Assembly: GCF_040730185.1 (NCBI RefSeq) | Contig: NZ_CP160402.1 | Span: 5,332,001-5,396,000 of the forward strand | Length of the DNA: 64,000 nt | DNA from: Streptomyces sp. Je 1-332 | Lineage (GTDB): Bacteria; Actinomycetota; Actinomycetes; Streptomycetales; Streptomycetaceae | Direction: 5' to 3' | Shown: piece after piece, positions 9,294-17,465 of the stretch | Layout: every line of letters starts with the position of its first letter | Numbering within the stretch: position 1 is the stretch's first letter | The notes under the pieces: generated by a model | Database searches by the model: none | What the model was told of the DNA's origin: nothing | Seen by the model: the letters and a program-made list of their open reading frames with translations, nothing else | Made by a program: the position numbers and the translations under genes

Positions 9294-11513
9294 TTGAGTC
9301 GTGAAACTGACAGTTCGTCCTCCGGGCCCCAGGGGCGCGGTGGAGCCGCTTACCCCTCGGGGACGCCGCCGTACGGCTCCCCCGCGCAGGGTGCCGCGTC
9401 GGACGGCGCCGTGGAGGGCGCGCAGCGGCAGGCCGCCGACGAGCGGCCCGATGAGCCGAAGACCGAGACCACGCTGACCACGCGTATCCGGATCAACATC
9501 CCCGGGTCGCGGCCCATCCCACCGGTCGTCATGCGCACGCCCGTCGGGGACAGTGACGCCGGTGCGTCACGTCCGCTGAACGGCGGCCCCGCGGCCGAAG
9601 GACCCGACTCCGGGGACGGTGCCGGGCGTCCGGGGGCCGCGAACGGCGCGGGTGGTCCCGGTGCTGCCGGGGCGCCCGCCGCGGGCTCCGCGCCCGCGGG
9701 GCCTTCCGCCGCCGGGGCGTCGTCGCCTTCCGCTCCGGCCGAGGAGAAGACGAGCGACTGGTTCGCGCCGCGCAAGAGCAGTGCGGGCACCGGCGGAGCG
9801 GGAGCCGGCGGCAACGGCTCCGGTACGGGCTCCTTCGACGTGTCCGGCGCCGTGGCGGCGGGCCCGCTTGGCACGGGTGCGCCGCAGGGCGGCGACCCGC
9901 AGCGCGGCGATCTGCCGTACTTCTCCGGAGGCGGCGAGGGTGACGGCGGCCGTGGACCGTCGGGACCCACCAGCGGGCCGATGACCGGCGAAGGGCCGCT
10001 GACGCCGCGGCCGGTCGATCCGTCCAACCCGGCCAACCAGGCCAACCCGGCAGGCCGGGCGAACCCGTTGACCCCGCCGGGGCACGGTGGTTCGGGCGAC
10101 GTCGGCAACCCTGCCGGCCCGGGTAACCCCGCCAACCAGGGCAACCCGGGTAATCGCCCCAACGCGGGCAATCCCGGCAATCGCCCCAACCCGGCGAACC
10201 CTGCCGCCCGTTCGGGTGCCGGCGCGGGTGCAGGCGCGGGAGCGCCCGCGATGGGCGACGACACCGCCATCCTCACGCCGCAGAAGGCGGGCCCCCTCCA
10301 GGGCCCCGGCGGCCCCCGGCCCCCCGCTTCCGGCGGCCCGGTCCCCGGCGGCCCCGGCTCCATCCCGGGCGGTCCGAGCGCGCCCTCCCCGGGGACCAAC
10401 GTCTCCGGCGACACCCTGACCAGCGGCATCCCCGTCGTACCGCCCGCGCAGAACTCACCGTTCGCCACGGGTCCGCAGGGTGACGGGCCCGTGCCGCACA
10501 CCCCGCCCAAGCTGCCCGAGCCGGTCCAGCCGAACGTGCCCGTCGCCGCGGCCCCGGCCAAGAAGAAGGGGCGCAACAAGCTCGTTCTGGTGGCCGTCGC
10601 GGTGGTCGTCGTGGCCTGCGGTGCTTACGGCGCCGGTCTGTTGATGAACCACGCCGACGTACCGAAGGGCACCACCGTGCTCGGCGTCGACATCGGCGGC
10701 GGCACGCGCGACGAGGCCGTGAAGAAGCTCGACGCGGCGATCGGCGAGGACGTCACCAAGCCCCTGAAGCTGTCGGTCGACGGCGAGACGGTCACGCTCA
10801 AGCCGGACCAGGCGGGTCTGACCCTGGACAGTCAGGCCACCGTCCGCGAGGCCGCGGGCAGCGACTACAACCCCGTATCGGTGATCGGATCGCTCTTCGG
10901 CGGCGCGCGCGTCGCCGAGCCGGTCATGCCCGTGGACGAGGAGAAGCTGGCGGCCGCCCTGGAGCGCGCCGCGGGCGGCTCGGGCTCCGCCAAGGAGGGC
11001 ACGGTCAAGTTCGTGCCCGGCAAGGCCGTGCCCGTGTACGGCAAGGCGGGCAAGGGCATTGACGTCGCCGCGTCGACGACGGCCGTCTCGGAGGCGTACA
11101 AGAAGCAGGTCGAGACCGGCAGCGCCGGCGCCGTCGAGGTGCCCGTCACGACCCGCAAGCCGACCGTCCCGGACGCCGAGGTCGACAAGTTCATGACGCG
11201 CTTCGCGAAGCCCGCCATGTCCGCGAACGTCACGATCAAGGCGGGCAACGCCTCGATCCCGTTCGGCCCGGCGAAGTCCCTGCCGAAGGTGCTCCAGACG
11301 AAGGTGCTGGAGAACGGCACGCTGCAGGTGCACTACGACACCGTCGAGCTCAAGAAGCTCTACGGCAACGTCTTCGACGGCATCCTGATCCAGCGCGGCA
11401 ACGGCGACAAGACGCCGGTCCAGCCGACGGACGTGGCCGCCGCGATGAACAAGGCACTGATCGGCAAGACACCGGCGGAGCGGGTCGGTGTGATCGAGAC
11501 GAACGCGAGCTGA
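9294..11513 (+). CDS. Membrane-anchored protein with Pro/Gly-rich N-terminus and extracellular peptidoglycan-binding-like domains
   Basis: A 739-residue protein. Residues 1-420 are a low-complexity Gly/Pro/Ala/Asn region with runs of NPANQGNPGNRPNAG type. A basic stretch KKKGRNK precedes a single membrane helix (LVLVAVAVVVVACGAYGAG, ~429-447). The remaining ~290 residues outside contain two modules reading like the PG_binding_4 domain (GVDIGGGTRDEAVKKL...). Proteins with this layout usually carry a VanW domain after it; here no VanW domain is visible. TTG 9294 is chosen because GGGAG lies 9-13 bases upstream and the frame is open. It may act at the cell wall. Confidence 0.75.
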   Translation: MSRETDSSSSGPQGRGGAAYPSGTPPYGSPAQGAASDGAVEGAQRQAADERPDEPKTETTLTTRIRINIPGSRPIPPVVMRTPVGDSDAGASRPLNGGPAAEGPDSGDGAGRPGAANGAGGPGAAGAPAAGSAPAGPSAAGASSPSAPAEEKTSDWFAPRKSSAGTGGAGAGGNGSGTGSFDVSGAVAAGPLGTGAPQGGDPQRGDLPYFSGGGEGDGGRGPSGPTSGPMTGEGPLTPRPVDPSNPANQANPAGRANPLTPPGHGGSGDVGNPAGPGNPANQGNPGNRPNAGNPGNRPNPANPAARSGAGAGAGAGAPAMGDDTAILTPQKAGPLQGPGGPRPPASGGPVPGGPGSIPGGPSAPSPGTNVSGDTLTSGIPVVPPAQNSPFATGPQGDGPVPHTPPKLPEPVQPNVPVAAAPAKKKGRNKLVLVAVAVVVVACGAYGAGLLMNHADVPKGTTVLGVDIGGGTRDEAVKKLDAAIGEDVTKPLKLSVDGETVTLKPDQAGLTLDSQATVREAAGSDYNPVSVIGSLFGGARVAEPVMPVDEEKLAAALERAAGGSGSAKEGTVKFVPGKAVPVYGKAGKGIDVAASTTAVSEAYKKQVETGSAGAVEVPVTTRKPTVPDAEVDKFMTRFAKPAMSANVTIKAGNASIPFGPAKSLPKVLQTKVLENGTLQVHYDTVELKKLYGNVFDGILIQRGNGDKTPVQPTDVAAAMNKALIGKTPAERVGVIETNAS

Positions 11514-11526
11514 TCCCCGTACGCAC

Positions 11527-11570
11527 CCGGAGGCCGGGCGGACCACGGAAGTGGACCGCCCGGCCTCCGG
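11527..11570. terminator. Hairpin between convergent genes
   Basis: A perfect 15-bp inverted repeat (11527-11541 with 11556-11570, 14-base loop) lies 13 bases after the upstream stop and 78 bases before the stop of the opposite-strand gene. It is GC-rich with no U-run, as is normal for Streptomyces terminators. Confidence 0.8.
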
Positions 11571-11648
11571 CGCGACCGGCACGACATCTGTCAACGTCGC
11601 CCGGGACCGGGGTCGGCTCTCAACTGCCCGTTCCGACACGTCAGTTCG

Positions 11649-12491
11649 TCAGTTCAGCATCGCCCGCGCCCCGTGTGCCTCCTGGCGCAGTCGTACCGCC
11701 GCCGCCTCGTCCGTGGCGGCCAGGGCGTCGGCGTACAGCTCGATCTCCCGCGCTCCCGCGAGGAAATCGCCGCGCTGGACGAGGAGTTGGGCCCGGTCGT
11801 AGTGCAGCCGGTCGGAGTGCGCCGGCAGCAGCAGGGAGAGTTCGACCGCCCACAGTGCGACGTCGGAGCGCTCGGGGCGGACCGCCGCCCACGCGCGGAT
11901 GTTGTTGAGGACGCGCAGGACGATGTCGACGGGGCCCGCGGGCTCCAGCATCGACGGCACGAGCGGCGTGCCCGTGGACCCCGCCACCAGCAACCGCGCG
12001 TCCGTGGGCGACAGTACGTGCCCGCCCGCGAAGGGGTTGGCGAGGACCTGCTCGTCCTGCGCGCCGAAACCGACCACGAAATGGCCGGGCAGGGCCACTC
12101 CATGGACGGGCACGCCCGCACGCCGCGCGACCTCGATCCACACCACCGAGAGCAGGATGGGCAGGCCTCTGCGCCGCCGCAGGACCTCGTGCAGCAGCGC
12201 CGACCGAAGGTGCTGGTAGTCGCCGGGCCTGCCCTTGAACCCGTAGTGCGTGCCGAGGAGTTCGGCCAGCGCGAGCGCCCAGGACCGGGGTCCTTCGGCC
12301 TTGTCGGGCAGCCGCTCGGCCAGCTGGTCGGCGAGGCGGTCGAGGACGCGCCGCGTCGTGCGCATGCCCGCGTCGTCGAGATCCGGGTCCGCCTCCGCGC
12401 CGATCAGCAGGCACAGCAGCGCGAGATCGGGGCGCGCGGACCGCGCCTGATCGGCGAAGAGGCGTCGCCGTTCGGGGGATCGGGGGTGCAT
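11649..12491 (-). CDS. SirB1-like transglutaminase-fold protein (Transglut_core2), copy 1
   Basis: A 280-residue protein of the SirB1/YchA family: a transglutaminase-like N-terminal domain followed by a short tetratricopeptide-like C-terminal part (LYDRAQLLVQRGDFLAGA-like). It keeps the family segments RRRGLPILLSVVWIEVARRA and VALPGHFVVGFGA, but I see no cysteine in the place of the transglutaminase nucleophile, so it is probably not an active transglutaminase. A close paralogue in the same orientation lies at 13895-14731, on the far side of an AraC/DUF2000 pair. Function unknown. Confidence 0.85.
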   Translation of the reverse strand: MHPRSPERRRLFADQARSARPDLALLCLLIGAEADPDLDDAGMRTTRRVLDRLADQLAERLPDKAEGPRSWALALAELLGTHYGFKGRPGDYQHLRSALLHEVLRRRRGLPILLSVVWIEVARRAGVPVHGVALPGHFVVGFGAQDEQVLANPFAGGHVLSPTDARLLVAGSTGTPLVPSMLEPAGPVDIVLRVLNNIRAWAAVRPERSDVALWAVELSLLLPAHSDRLHYDRAQLLVQRGDFLAGAREIELYADALAATDEAAAVRLRQEAHGARAMLN

Positions 12492-12560
12492 AGATGCTTG
12501 GTGCCCCGCCGGGCCGATCGCTAGCGCTCCGATCTCTCCCCGCGCCGGTGTCCCGCTCGG

Positions 12561-13028
12561 TCAAGGGTGCATCCGGGCCCCTTTGAGGACCTTGTCGACC
12601 GCGTTGCGCGGCCCGTGGACGAGCATGCCCACCAGGTCGAGCTGATCGGCCGGCACGGCCCGCACCGCCGCCCGGTTGTCCCGGTCGTTGCCGGTGGCGA
12701 ACAGGTCGGACGTGAACACCGCCCTCGGCAGCGAGCGCGACAGGGCGCGGCCGTGCGCGGCGGTCAGCGTCTCCTTCGACCCCTCGAAGACCATGACGGG
12801 CTGGCGGAACATCGACAGGTAGGGGGTGCCGTCGGCGTCCTCGTACGGCTCGCCGATCACCTCGGGTGCCGCCGTGCCGAGCCCGCTGACCAGGAACGCG
12901 GTCACGTTGAGGCGCTGCCAGGGCTCCAGGTCGTCACGGAGCAGGACGGCGATCTTCGTGTCGAAGCGGACGGGCGCCTCGCCCGTGATCCCGGCGGTCG
13001 CGGTGTCTGTCTCAGCGGTGGTTCTCAT
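12561..13028 (-). CDS. DUF2000 family protein
   Basis: A 155-residue cytoplasmic protein with the DUF2000 pattern: FDTKIAVLLRDDLEPWQRLNV near the start, a middle GEPYEDADGTPYLSMFRQPV, and C-terminal AVRAVPADQLDLVGMLVHGP. The open frame extends upstream to 13154, but that part overlaps the divergent regulator; ATG 13028 (MRTTAETDTATAG) is preferred. It is divergent from an AraC-type regulator 49 bases away, a common arrangement in which the regulator controls this gene. Related proteins have a ferredoxin-like/peptidyl-tRNA-hydrolase-like fold; activity unknown. Confidence 0.8.
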   Translation of the reverse strand: MRTTAETDTATAGITGEAPVRFDTKIAVLLRDDLEPWQRLNVTAFLVSGLGTAAPEVIGEPYEDADGTPYLSMFRQPVMVFEGSKETLTAAHGRALSRSLPRAVFTSDLFATGNDRDNRAAVRAVPADQLDLVGMLVHGPRNAVDKVLKGARMHP

Positions 13029-13077
13029 GCTTCGAGACTGCCGAGTGGGCCGCCCTCGCGTCTTGTACGTTCTTTGC

Positions 13078-13884
13078 ATGGTGGCCCGGCAGGAGATATC
13101 CGCATGGCGCCCGCCGGTCGCGGGTGTCGTGGAGGTGTTCCATGCCCACTTCACCGAGCACGCGTACCCGATGCACGTGCACGACGCGTGGACCCTCCTG
13201 ATCGTGGACGACGGAGCCGTCCGCTACGACCTGGACCGGCACGCACACGGCACACCGGCCGACACCGTCTCCCTGCTCCCGCCCCAGGTCCCGCACAACG
13301 GCTCGCCCGCCACCCCCGACGGCTTCCGCAAACGCGTCCTCTACCTGGACATGACCCAGCTGGACGCGAGCTTCATCGGCCCCGCGGTGGACGGCCCCGA
13401 CCTGGTCGACCCCGTCCTGCGCAGCCGCGTGGGCCGGCTGCACGCGGCTCTCGCGCAGCGGGGCGACGAGCTGGAGGCCGAGAGCCGCCTGGCCCTGATC
13501 GGCGAGCGGCTGCGCGGCCACCTGCGCCCCAGGCTCACCACCGGACCGGCCGGCGGCCCCGGCCGGGGCGTCGCCCAGGACCTCCGTGACCTCCTCGACG
13601 AGCGGCTGCTCGACGGCGTGACGCTGGACGAGGCCGCGCGCCTGGTCCACGCCCACCCCACCCATCTCGTACGCGCCTTCAGCGGGGCCTTCGGCATCGC
13701 ACCGCACCAGTACGTGATGTCCCGCCGTGTCGACCGCGCCCGCCGGCTCCTCCTGGCGGGACAGCCGCCCGGCGAGGTGGCGGGCGCCGCGGGTTTCTAC
13801 GACCAGTCGCACCTCACCCGGCACTTCAAGCGGGTGGTGGGCATCGCCCCGGGGCGCTACGCCCGTACGCGAAAAGCCAGTTGA
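13078..13884 (+). CDS. AraC family transcriptional regulator
   Basis: A 268-residue regulator. The N-terminal half is a cupin sensor (HAHFTEHAYPMHVHDAWTLL, with several His), and the C-terminal ~100 residues carry two helix-turn-helix motifs (VTLDEAARLVHAHPTHLVRA and GEVAGAAGFYDQSHLTRHFK). The upstream in-frame extension to 12826 overlaps DUF2000 and is rejected; ATG 13078 is used, with GTG 13081 as an alternative. It is divergent from DUF2000, with only ~49 bases between starts, and probably regulates both. Confidence 0.9.
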   Translation: MVARQEISAWRPPVAGVVEVFHAHFTEHAYPMHVHDAWTLLIVDDGAVRYDLDRHAHGTPADTVSLLPPQVPHNGSPATPDGFRKRVLYLDMTQLDASFIGPAVDGPDLVDPVLRSRVGRLHAALAQRGDELEAESRLALIGERLRGHLRPRLTTGPAGGPGRGVAQDLRDLLDERLLDGVTLDEAARLVHAHPTHLVRAFSGAFGIAPHQYVMSRRVDRARRLLLAGQPPGEVAGAAGFYDQSHLTRHFKRVVGIAPGRYARTRKAS

Positions 13885-13894
13885 GCGGACAGCG

Positions 13895-14731
13895 TCAGTT
13901 GAGCATGGCCCGCGCGGCCCGCGCCTGGTCCCGTACCCGGTCCGCCGTGGTCGGCTCCACCGGCGTCACCACGTCGGCGTACTCCTCCAGTTCCGCCGCG
14001 CCCGCGAGGAAGTCACCGCGCTGGACGAGCAGTTGGGCCCGCTCGTAGCGCAGTCGCGCCGGATGGGCGGGCAGCAGCAGGGAGAGCTCGACCGCCCAGA
14101 GCGCGACGTCCGAGCGCTCGGGGCGGGCCGCGGCCCATGCGCGGATGTTGTTGAGGATGCGCAGCACGATGTTCAGCGGATCGGCGGGCGTCAGCATCGA
14201 GGCGGACACCGTGCCGCCCGACGAACCGGCGACGAGCAGCTCCGCGTCGGCGCCCGTGAGCAGCCGCCCGCCGGCGAACGGGTCGACGAGCACCTGCTCC
14301 TCGCGGGCGCCGAAGCCGACCACGAAGTGACCGGGCAGCGCGACGCCGTAGACGGGCGCGCCGGCCCTGCGCGCGACCTCGATCCACACCACCGAGAGCA
14401 GGATCGGAAGCCCGCGGCGGCGTTGGAGGACCTCGTGCAGGAGCGAGGACCCCAGGCGCTGGTACTCGGCGGGCGTTCCCATGAACCCGCTCCGCGCGCC
14501 CAGGAGTTCGGCGAGCGCGGCGGCCCACTCCCGCGCCCCGCCGGGCCGGTGGGGGAGCAGCCCGGCGAGCCGGTCGAGCTCGATCTGCGCCGCGTCGATG
14601 CCGTCCTCGCCGAGCTCCGGATCCGCCTCCGCGCTCACCAGGAGGCACAGCAGGGAGAGGTCGGGCCGCTCGGACCTGGCCTCCTCGGCGAACCGCCGCC
14701 GGGAAGCGGCCGTCCTTGACTCCTCGTGCAT
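13895..14731 (-). CDS. SirB1-like transglutaminase-fold protein (Transglut_core2), copy 2
   Basis: A 278-residue paralogue of the protein at 11649-12491. The two share long identical stretches, for example RRRGLPILLSVVWIEVARRA and RPERSDVALWAVELSLLLPA, and both end RAMLN. Like copy 1 it lacks an obvious catalytic cysteine. Both copies point the same way and enclose the AraC/DUF2000 pair, which suggests a tandem duplication with that pair caught or inserted between. The AraC gene ends 10 bases from its stop on the opposite strand. Confidence 0.85.
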   Translation of the reverse strand: MHEESRTAASRRRFAEEARSERPDLSLLCLLVSAEADPELGEDGIDAAQIELDRLAGLLPHRPGGAREWAAALAELLGARSGFMGTPAEYQRLGSSLLHEVLQRRRGLPILLSVVWIEVARRAGAPVYGVALPGHFVVGFGAREEQVLVDPFAGGRLLTGADAELLVAGSSGGTVSASMLTPADPLNIVLRILNNIRAWAAARPERSDVALWAVELSLLLPAHPARLRYERAQLLVQRGDFLAGAAELEEYADVVTPVEPTTADRVRDQARAARAMLN

Positions 14732-14771
14732 GGGTGCCTCGTGCCTTACTTACCGAGCCGACCGGTAGAAG

Positions 14772-15791
14772 CTACCGAGCCGACGGGTATCGATAGTGGT
14801 GGTACGTGTGGTGCGCGGCGAAGCCAAGACCGCCGTACAGCGCCCGCGCACCCTCGTTGTCGTCCTCGACCTGCAGCCACGCCGCCGAAGCGCCTTCGGC
14901 CAGCGCCTGCCGGGACAGCGCGGCCATCACCGCGGTGGCCAGTCCCCGCCTGCGGTGCGCCGGATCCACCTCGACCGCCATGAACCCCGCCCAGCGTCCG
15001 TCCACGACGCACCGCCCGATCGCGGCGGGCCCCGCACTTGCAGAGGCCCCGGGCACGGAAGCGAACCACACCGAGGGGCCGCCCGCCAGCACCTTGAGCA
15101 CATGCGGCCCCGGGACCCCGAAGCGCTTGTACCGCCGCAGCCACGCCTCGTCGAAGGAGCGCGACAGAAGCACCTGTTCCGCCCCTGTTCCGGGCGCTTC
15201 CAGATCGCCGAGGGGCGCGAGAGCGCCGATGTGGAGCTCGGCGCTCACCTCGCGCTCCCAGCCCCGCTCCGCGAGCTCCGCGCAGAGCAGCTCCTGGGTG
15301 CCTTCGGCCCCGGTCGCGGTCTGGACGTACGCGGGCAGCTCCCGCGCCTCGTACCAGGCGCGTACCTGGCCGAGGGCCTCGTCCAGCGGCCGTCCCGGAT
15401 CGCCCAGCGGGAGTACCGAGTTGGCCCGCCGGGTGAATCCGGCCGCCGCCCGCAGCTCCCACTCGCCGAGCTGCTCGCTCTCCACCGGCTGCCAGGCGCG
15501 CGCGGAGACGCGCGCCAGCTCCGCGTAGGAGGCCGCCGGACCGCGCCTGCGGGCCGGAGCCGGGGGGACGACCTTGCCCGCGACCAGCGCGCTCTCCGCG
15601 ATGTGGACACGCTCACCATCGCGCCGTGTGATCAGTACCACACCGTCATTCCACGATGTGAGAACACCCACCGTGTCAGTGAACTTGCCGTCCGTTCTCG
15701 ACCCGTCGTTCAGGCGGCGTACGGAGACTCGTTTGCCCACGTCAGCAGGGTTGATACGGACCTCGAGCCGTCCGCCCGCAGTGAATTCCAC
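14772..15791 (-). CDS. GNAT family N-acetyltransferase with N-terminal SH3-like domain
   Basis: A 339-residue protein. Residues ~1-75 look like a small beta-barrel (EFTAGGRLEVRINPADVGKR, VGVLTSWNDGVVLITRRDGE). The C-terminal ~200 residues are a GNAT fold with the acetyl-CoA loop VDPAHRRRGLATAVMAAL followed by AWLQVEDDNEGARALYGGLGF. The frame is open to 15908, but GTG 15791 has GGAGGGG 11 bases upstream and fits the family start, so it is chosen. The acceptor substrate is unknown. It is divergent from the ferredoxin gene. Confidence 0.85.
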   Translation of the reverse strand: MEFTAGGRLEVRINPADVGKRVSVRRLNDGSRTDGKFTDTVGVLTSWNDGVVLITRRDGERVHIAESALVAGKVVPPAPARRRGPAASYAELARVSARAWQPVESEQLGEWELRAAAGFTRRANSVLPLGDPGRPLDEALGQVRAWYEARELPAYVQTATGAEGTQELLCAELAERGWEREVSAELHIGALAPLGDLEAPGTGAEQVLLSRSFDEAWLRRYKRFGVPGPHVLKVLAGGPSVWFASVPGASASAGPAAIGRCVVDGRWAGFMAVEVDPAHRRRGLATAVMAALSRQALAEGASAAWLQVEDDNEGARALYGGLGFAAHHTYHHYRYPSAR

Positions 15792-15934
15792 AGCTCTGTA
15801 CGCCCCTCCTGTTCGGATCATGCCCGGGAACGGAGATACTAGAGGCGGGCATCGACGACGCCGCGCTCCCGCGCGCCAGGCGAGCGGAGCCTGAAGACGG
15901 CCCGCCAACGCCCGTATCGAGGAGGAACGACAGC

Positions 15935-16255
15935 GTGACCTACGTCATCGCGCAGCCTTGTGTCGACGTCAAGGACAAGGCGTGCATCGAGGAGTGCCCG
16001 GTCGACTGCATTTACGAGGGCTCCCGGTCCTTGTACATCCACCCGGACGAATGCGTCGACTGTGGAGCCTGCGAACCGGTCTGCCCGGTCGAGGCGATCT
16101 TCTACGAGGACGACACTCCTGAAGAGTGGAAGGACTACTACAAGGCGAACGTCGAGTTCTTCGACGAGCTCGGATCGCCCGGTGGTGCCAGCAAGCTCGG
16201 CCTGATCGAGCGCGACCACGCCTTCATCGCCGCATTGCCGCCGCAGAACCAGTAA
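15935..16255 (+). CDS. fdxA: 7Fe ferredoxin ([3Fe-4S][4Fe-4S])
   Basis: A 106-residue electron carrier. Cys9, Cys17 and Cys50 match the [3Fe-4S] ligands; Cys21, Cys40, Cys43 and Cys46 match the [4Fe-4S] ligands; Cys25 is the usual extra. This is the Azotobacter FdI-type / mycobacterial FdxC-type layout, with the typical tail FFDELGSPGGASKLG. The GTG start follows GAGGAGGAACGACAGC. It lies directly before dapC, an order also found in mycobacteria. Its electron partners are not evident from the locus. Confidence 0.95.
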   Translation: MTYVIAQPCVDVKDKACIEECPVDCIYEGSRSLYIHPDECVDCGACEPVCPVEAIFYEDDTPEEWKDYYKANVEFFDELGSPGGASKLGLIERDHAFIAALPPQNQ

Positions 16256-16277
16256 CGGCAGCTTGAAGCGCCGCCCC

Positions 16278-16310
16278 GGTCCCGTACGGCACATCCCGCC
16301 GTGCGGGACC
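16278..16310 (+). terminator. Hairpin between fdxA and dapC
   Basis: Inverted repeat 16278-16290 with 16298-16310, 12 of 13 pairs plus one possible G-U, 7-base loop. It follows the fdxA stop by 22 bases and ends 51 bases before dapC. It probably attenuates read-through from fdxA into dapC. Confidence 0.7.
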
Positions 16311-16324
16311 GAGGCATTTCCCCA

Positions 16325-16350
16325 TACACGCAGTACGTACACGCAGTACG
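16325..16350 (+). repeat. 13-bp perfect tandem repeat in the dapC leader
   Basis: TACACGCAGTACG occurs twice in a row, at 16325-16337 and 16338-16350, just before the dapC ribosome binding site. It may be a regulatory site or a slippage product. Confidence 0.6.
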
Positions 16351-16361
16351 GGAGTCAGCAC

Positions 16362-17465
16362 GTGTCCGTAGTCTCCGGTCTCTCCGGCCGCCTTCCCGCC
16401 TTCCCCTGGGACAAGCTCGAGCCGTACAAGGCCACGGCCGCCGCCCACCCCGGCGGCATCGTCGACCTGTCGGTGGGCACCCCGGTCGACCCGGTGCCGG
16501 AGCTGATCCAAAAAGCGCTGGTCGCGGCGGCGGACTCGCCGGGCTATCCGACGGTGTGGGGCACGCCCGAGCTGCGTGACGCGATCACCGGCTGGTGTGA
16601 GCGGCGCCTCGGCGCGCGCGATGTCACGCACCGCAACGTGCTCCCGGTCGTGGGCTCCAAGGAACTGGTCGCCTGGCTCCCGACGCAGCTCGGCCTCGGC
16701 CCGGGTGACGTCGTGGCCTACCCGCGCCTGGCCTACCCGACGTACGAGGTGGGCGCGCGCCTGGCCCGCGCCGAGTACGTCAGTTACGACGACCCGATGG
16801 AGCTCGACCCGGCGAACCTCCGGCTCCTGTGGCTCAACTCGCCCTCGAACCCCACCGGTCGCGTCCTGTCCAAGGACGAGCTGACCCGCACCGTCGCCTG
16901 GGCGCGCGAGCACGGCGTGCTCCTCGTCAGCGACGAGTGCTACCTGGAACTCGGCTGGGAGGCCGAGCCCGTCTCGGTGCTCCACCCGGACGTGTGCGGT
17001 GGTTCGTACGAGGGGATCGTCGCCGTCCACTCGCTCTCCAAGCGGTCGAACCTCGCGGGCTACCGCGCCGCGTTCATCGCCGGTGACGCGGAGGTCCTCG
17101 GCGCCCTGCTGCAGATCCGCAAGCACGGCGGCATGATGACGTCCGCGCCGACGCAGGCCGCGGTCGTCGCCGCGCTCGGGGACGACCAGCACGTCCACGA
17201 ACAGCGCGAGCGGTACGCGGCCCGCCGCACCGCCCTGCGCGACGCCCTCCTGAAGCACGGCTTCCGCATCGAGCACAGCGAGGCGAGCCTCTACCTCTGG
17301 GCGACCCGCGACGAGTCCTGCTGGGACACCGTCGGGCACCTGGCGCGGCTCGGCATCCTCGTGGCCCCCGGCGACTTCTACGGCCCGGCGGGCGACCGCT
17401 TCGTACGCGTCGCGCTCACCGCGTCGGACGAGCGTGTGACCGCGGCGGTGGAGCGGCTCGCCTGA
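16362..17465 (+). CDS. dapC: Succinyldiaminopimelate transaminase
   Basis: A 367-residue PLP-dependent class I/II aminotransferase that makes N-succinyl-LL-diaminopimelate in the lysine/peptidoglycan precursor pathway; dapE, the next enzyme, lies 4 kb downstream. The DapC-type N-terminus LPAFPWDKLEPYKATAAAHP is clear, NSPSNPTGRVLS is the aminotransferase loop, and SLSKRSNLAGYR contains the PLP lysine (Lys in SLSKRSN). The frame extends upstream to 16263, but GTG 16362, 7 bases after GGGAG, fits. The 3' end overlaps the opposite MFS gene by 88 bases. Confidence 0.92.
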   Translation: MSVVSGLSGRLPAFPWDKLEPYKATAAAHPGGIVDLSVGTPVDPVPELIQKALVAAADSPGYPTVWGTPELRDAITGWCERRLGARDVTHRNVLPVVGSKELVAWLPTQLGLGPGDVVAYPRLAYPTYEVGARLARAEYVSYDDPMELDPANLRLLWLNSPSNPTGRVLSKDELTRTVAWAREHGVLLVSDECYLELGWEAEPVSVLHPDVCGGSYEGIVAVHSLSKRSNLAGYRAAFIAGDAEVLGALLQIRKHGGMMTSAPTQAAVVAALGDDQHVHEQRERYAARRTALRDALLKHGFRIEHSEASLYLWATRDESCWDTVGHLARLGILVAPGDFYGPAGDRFVRVALTASDERVTAAVERLA

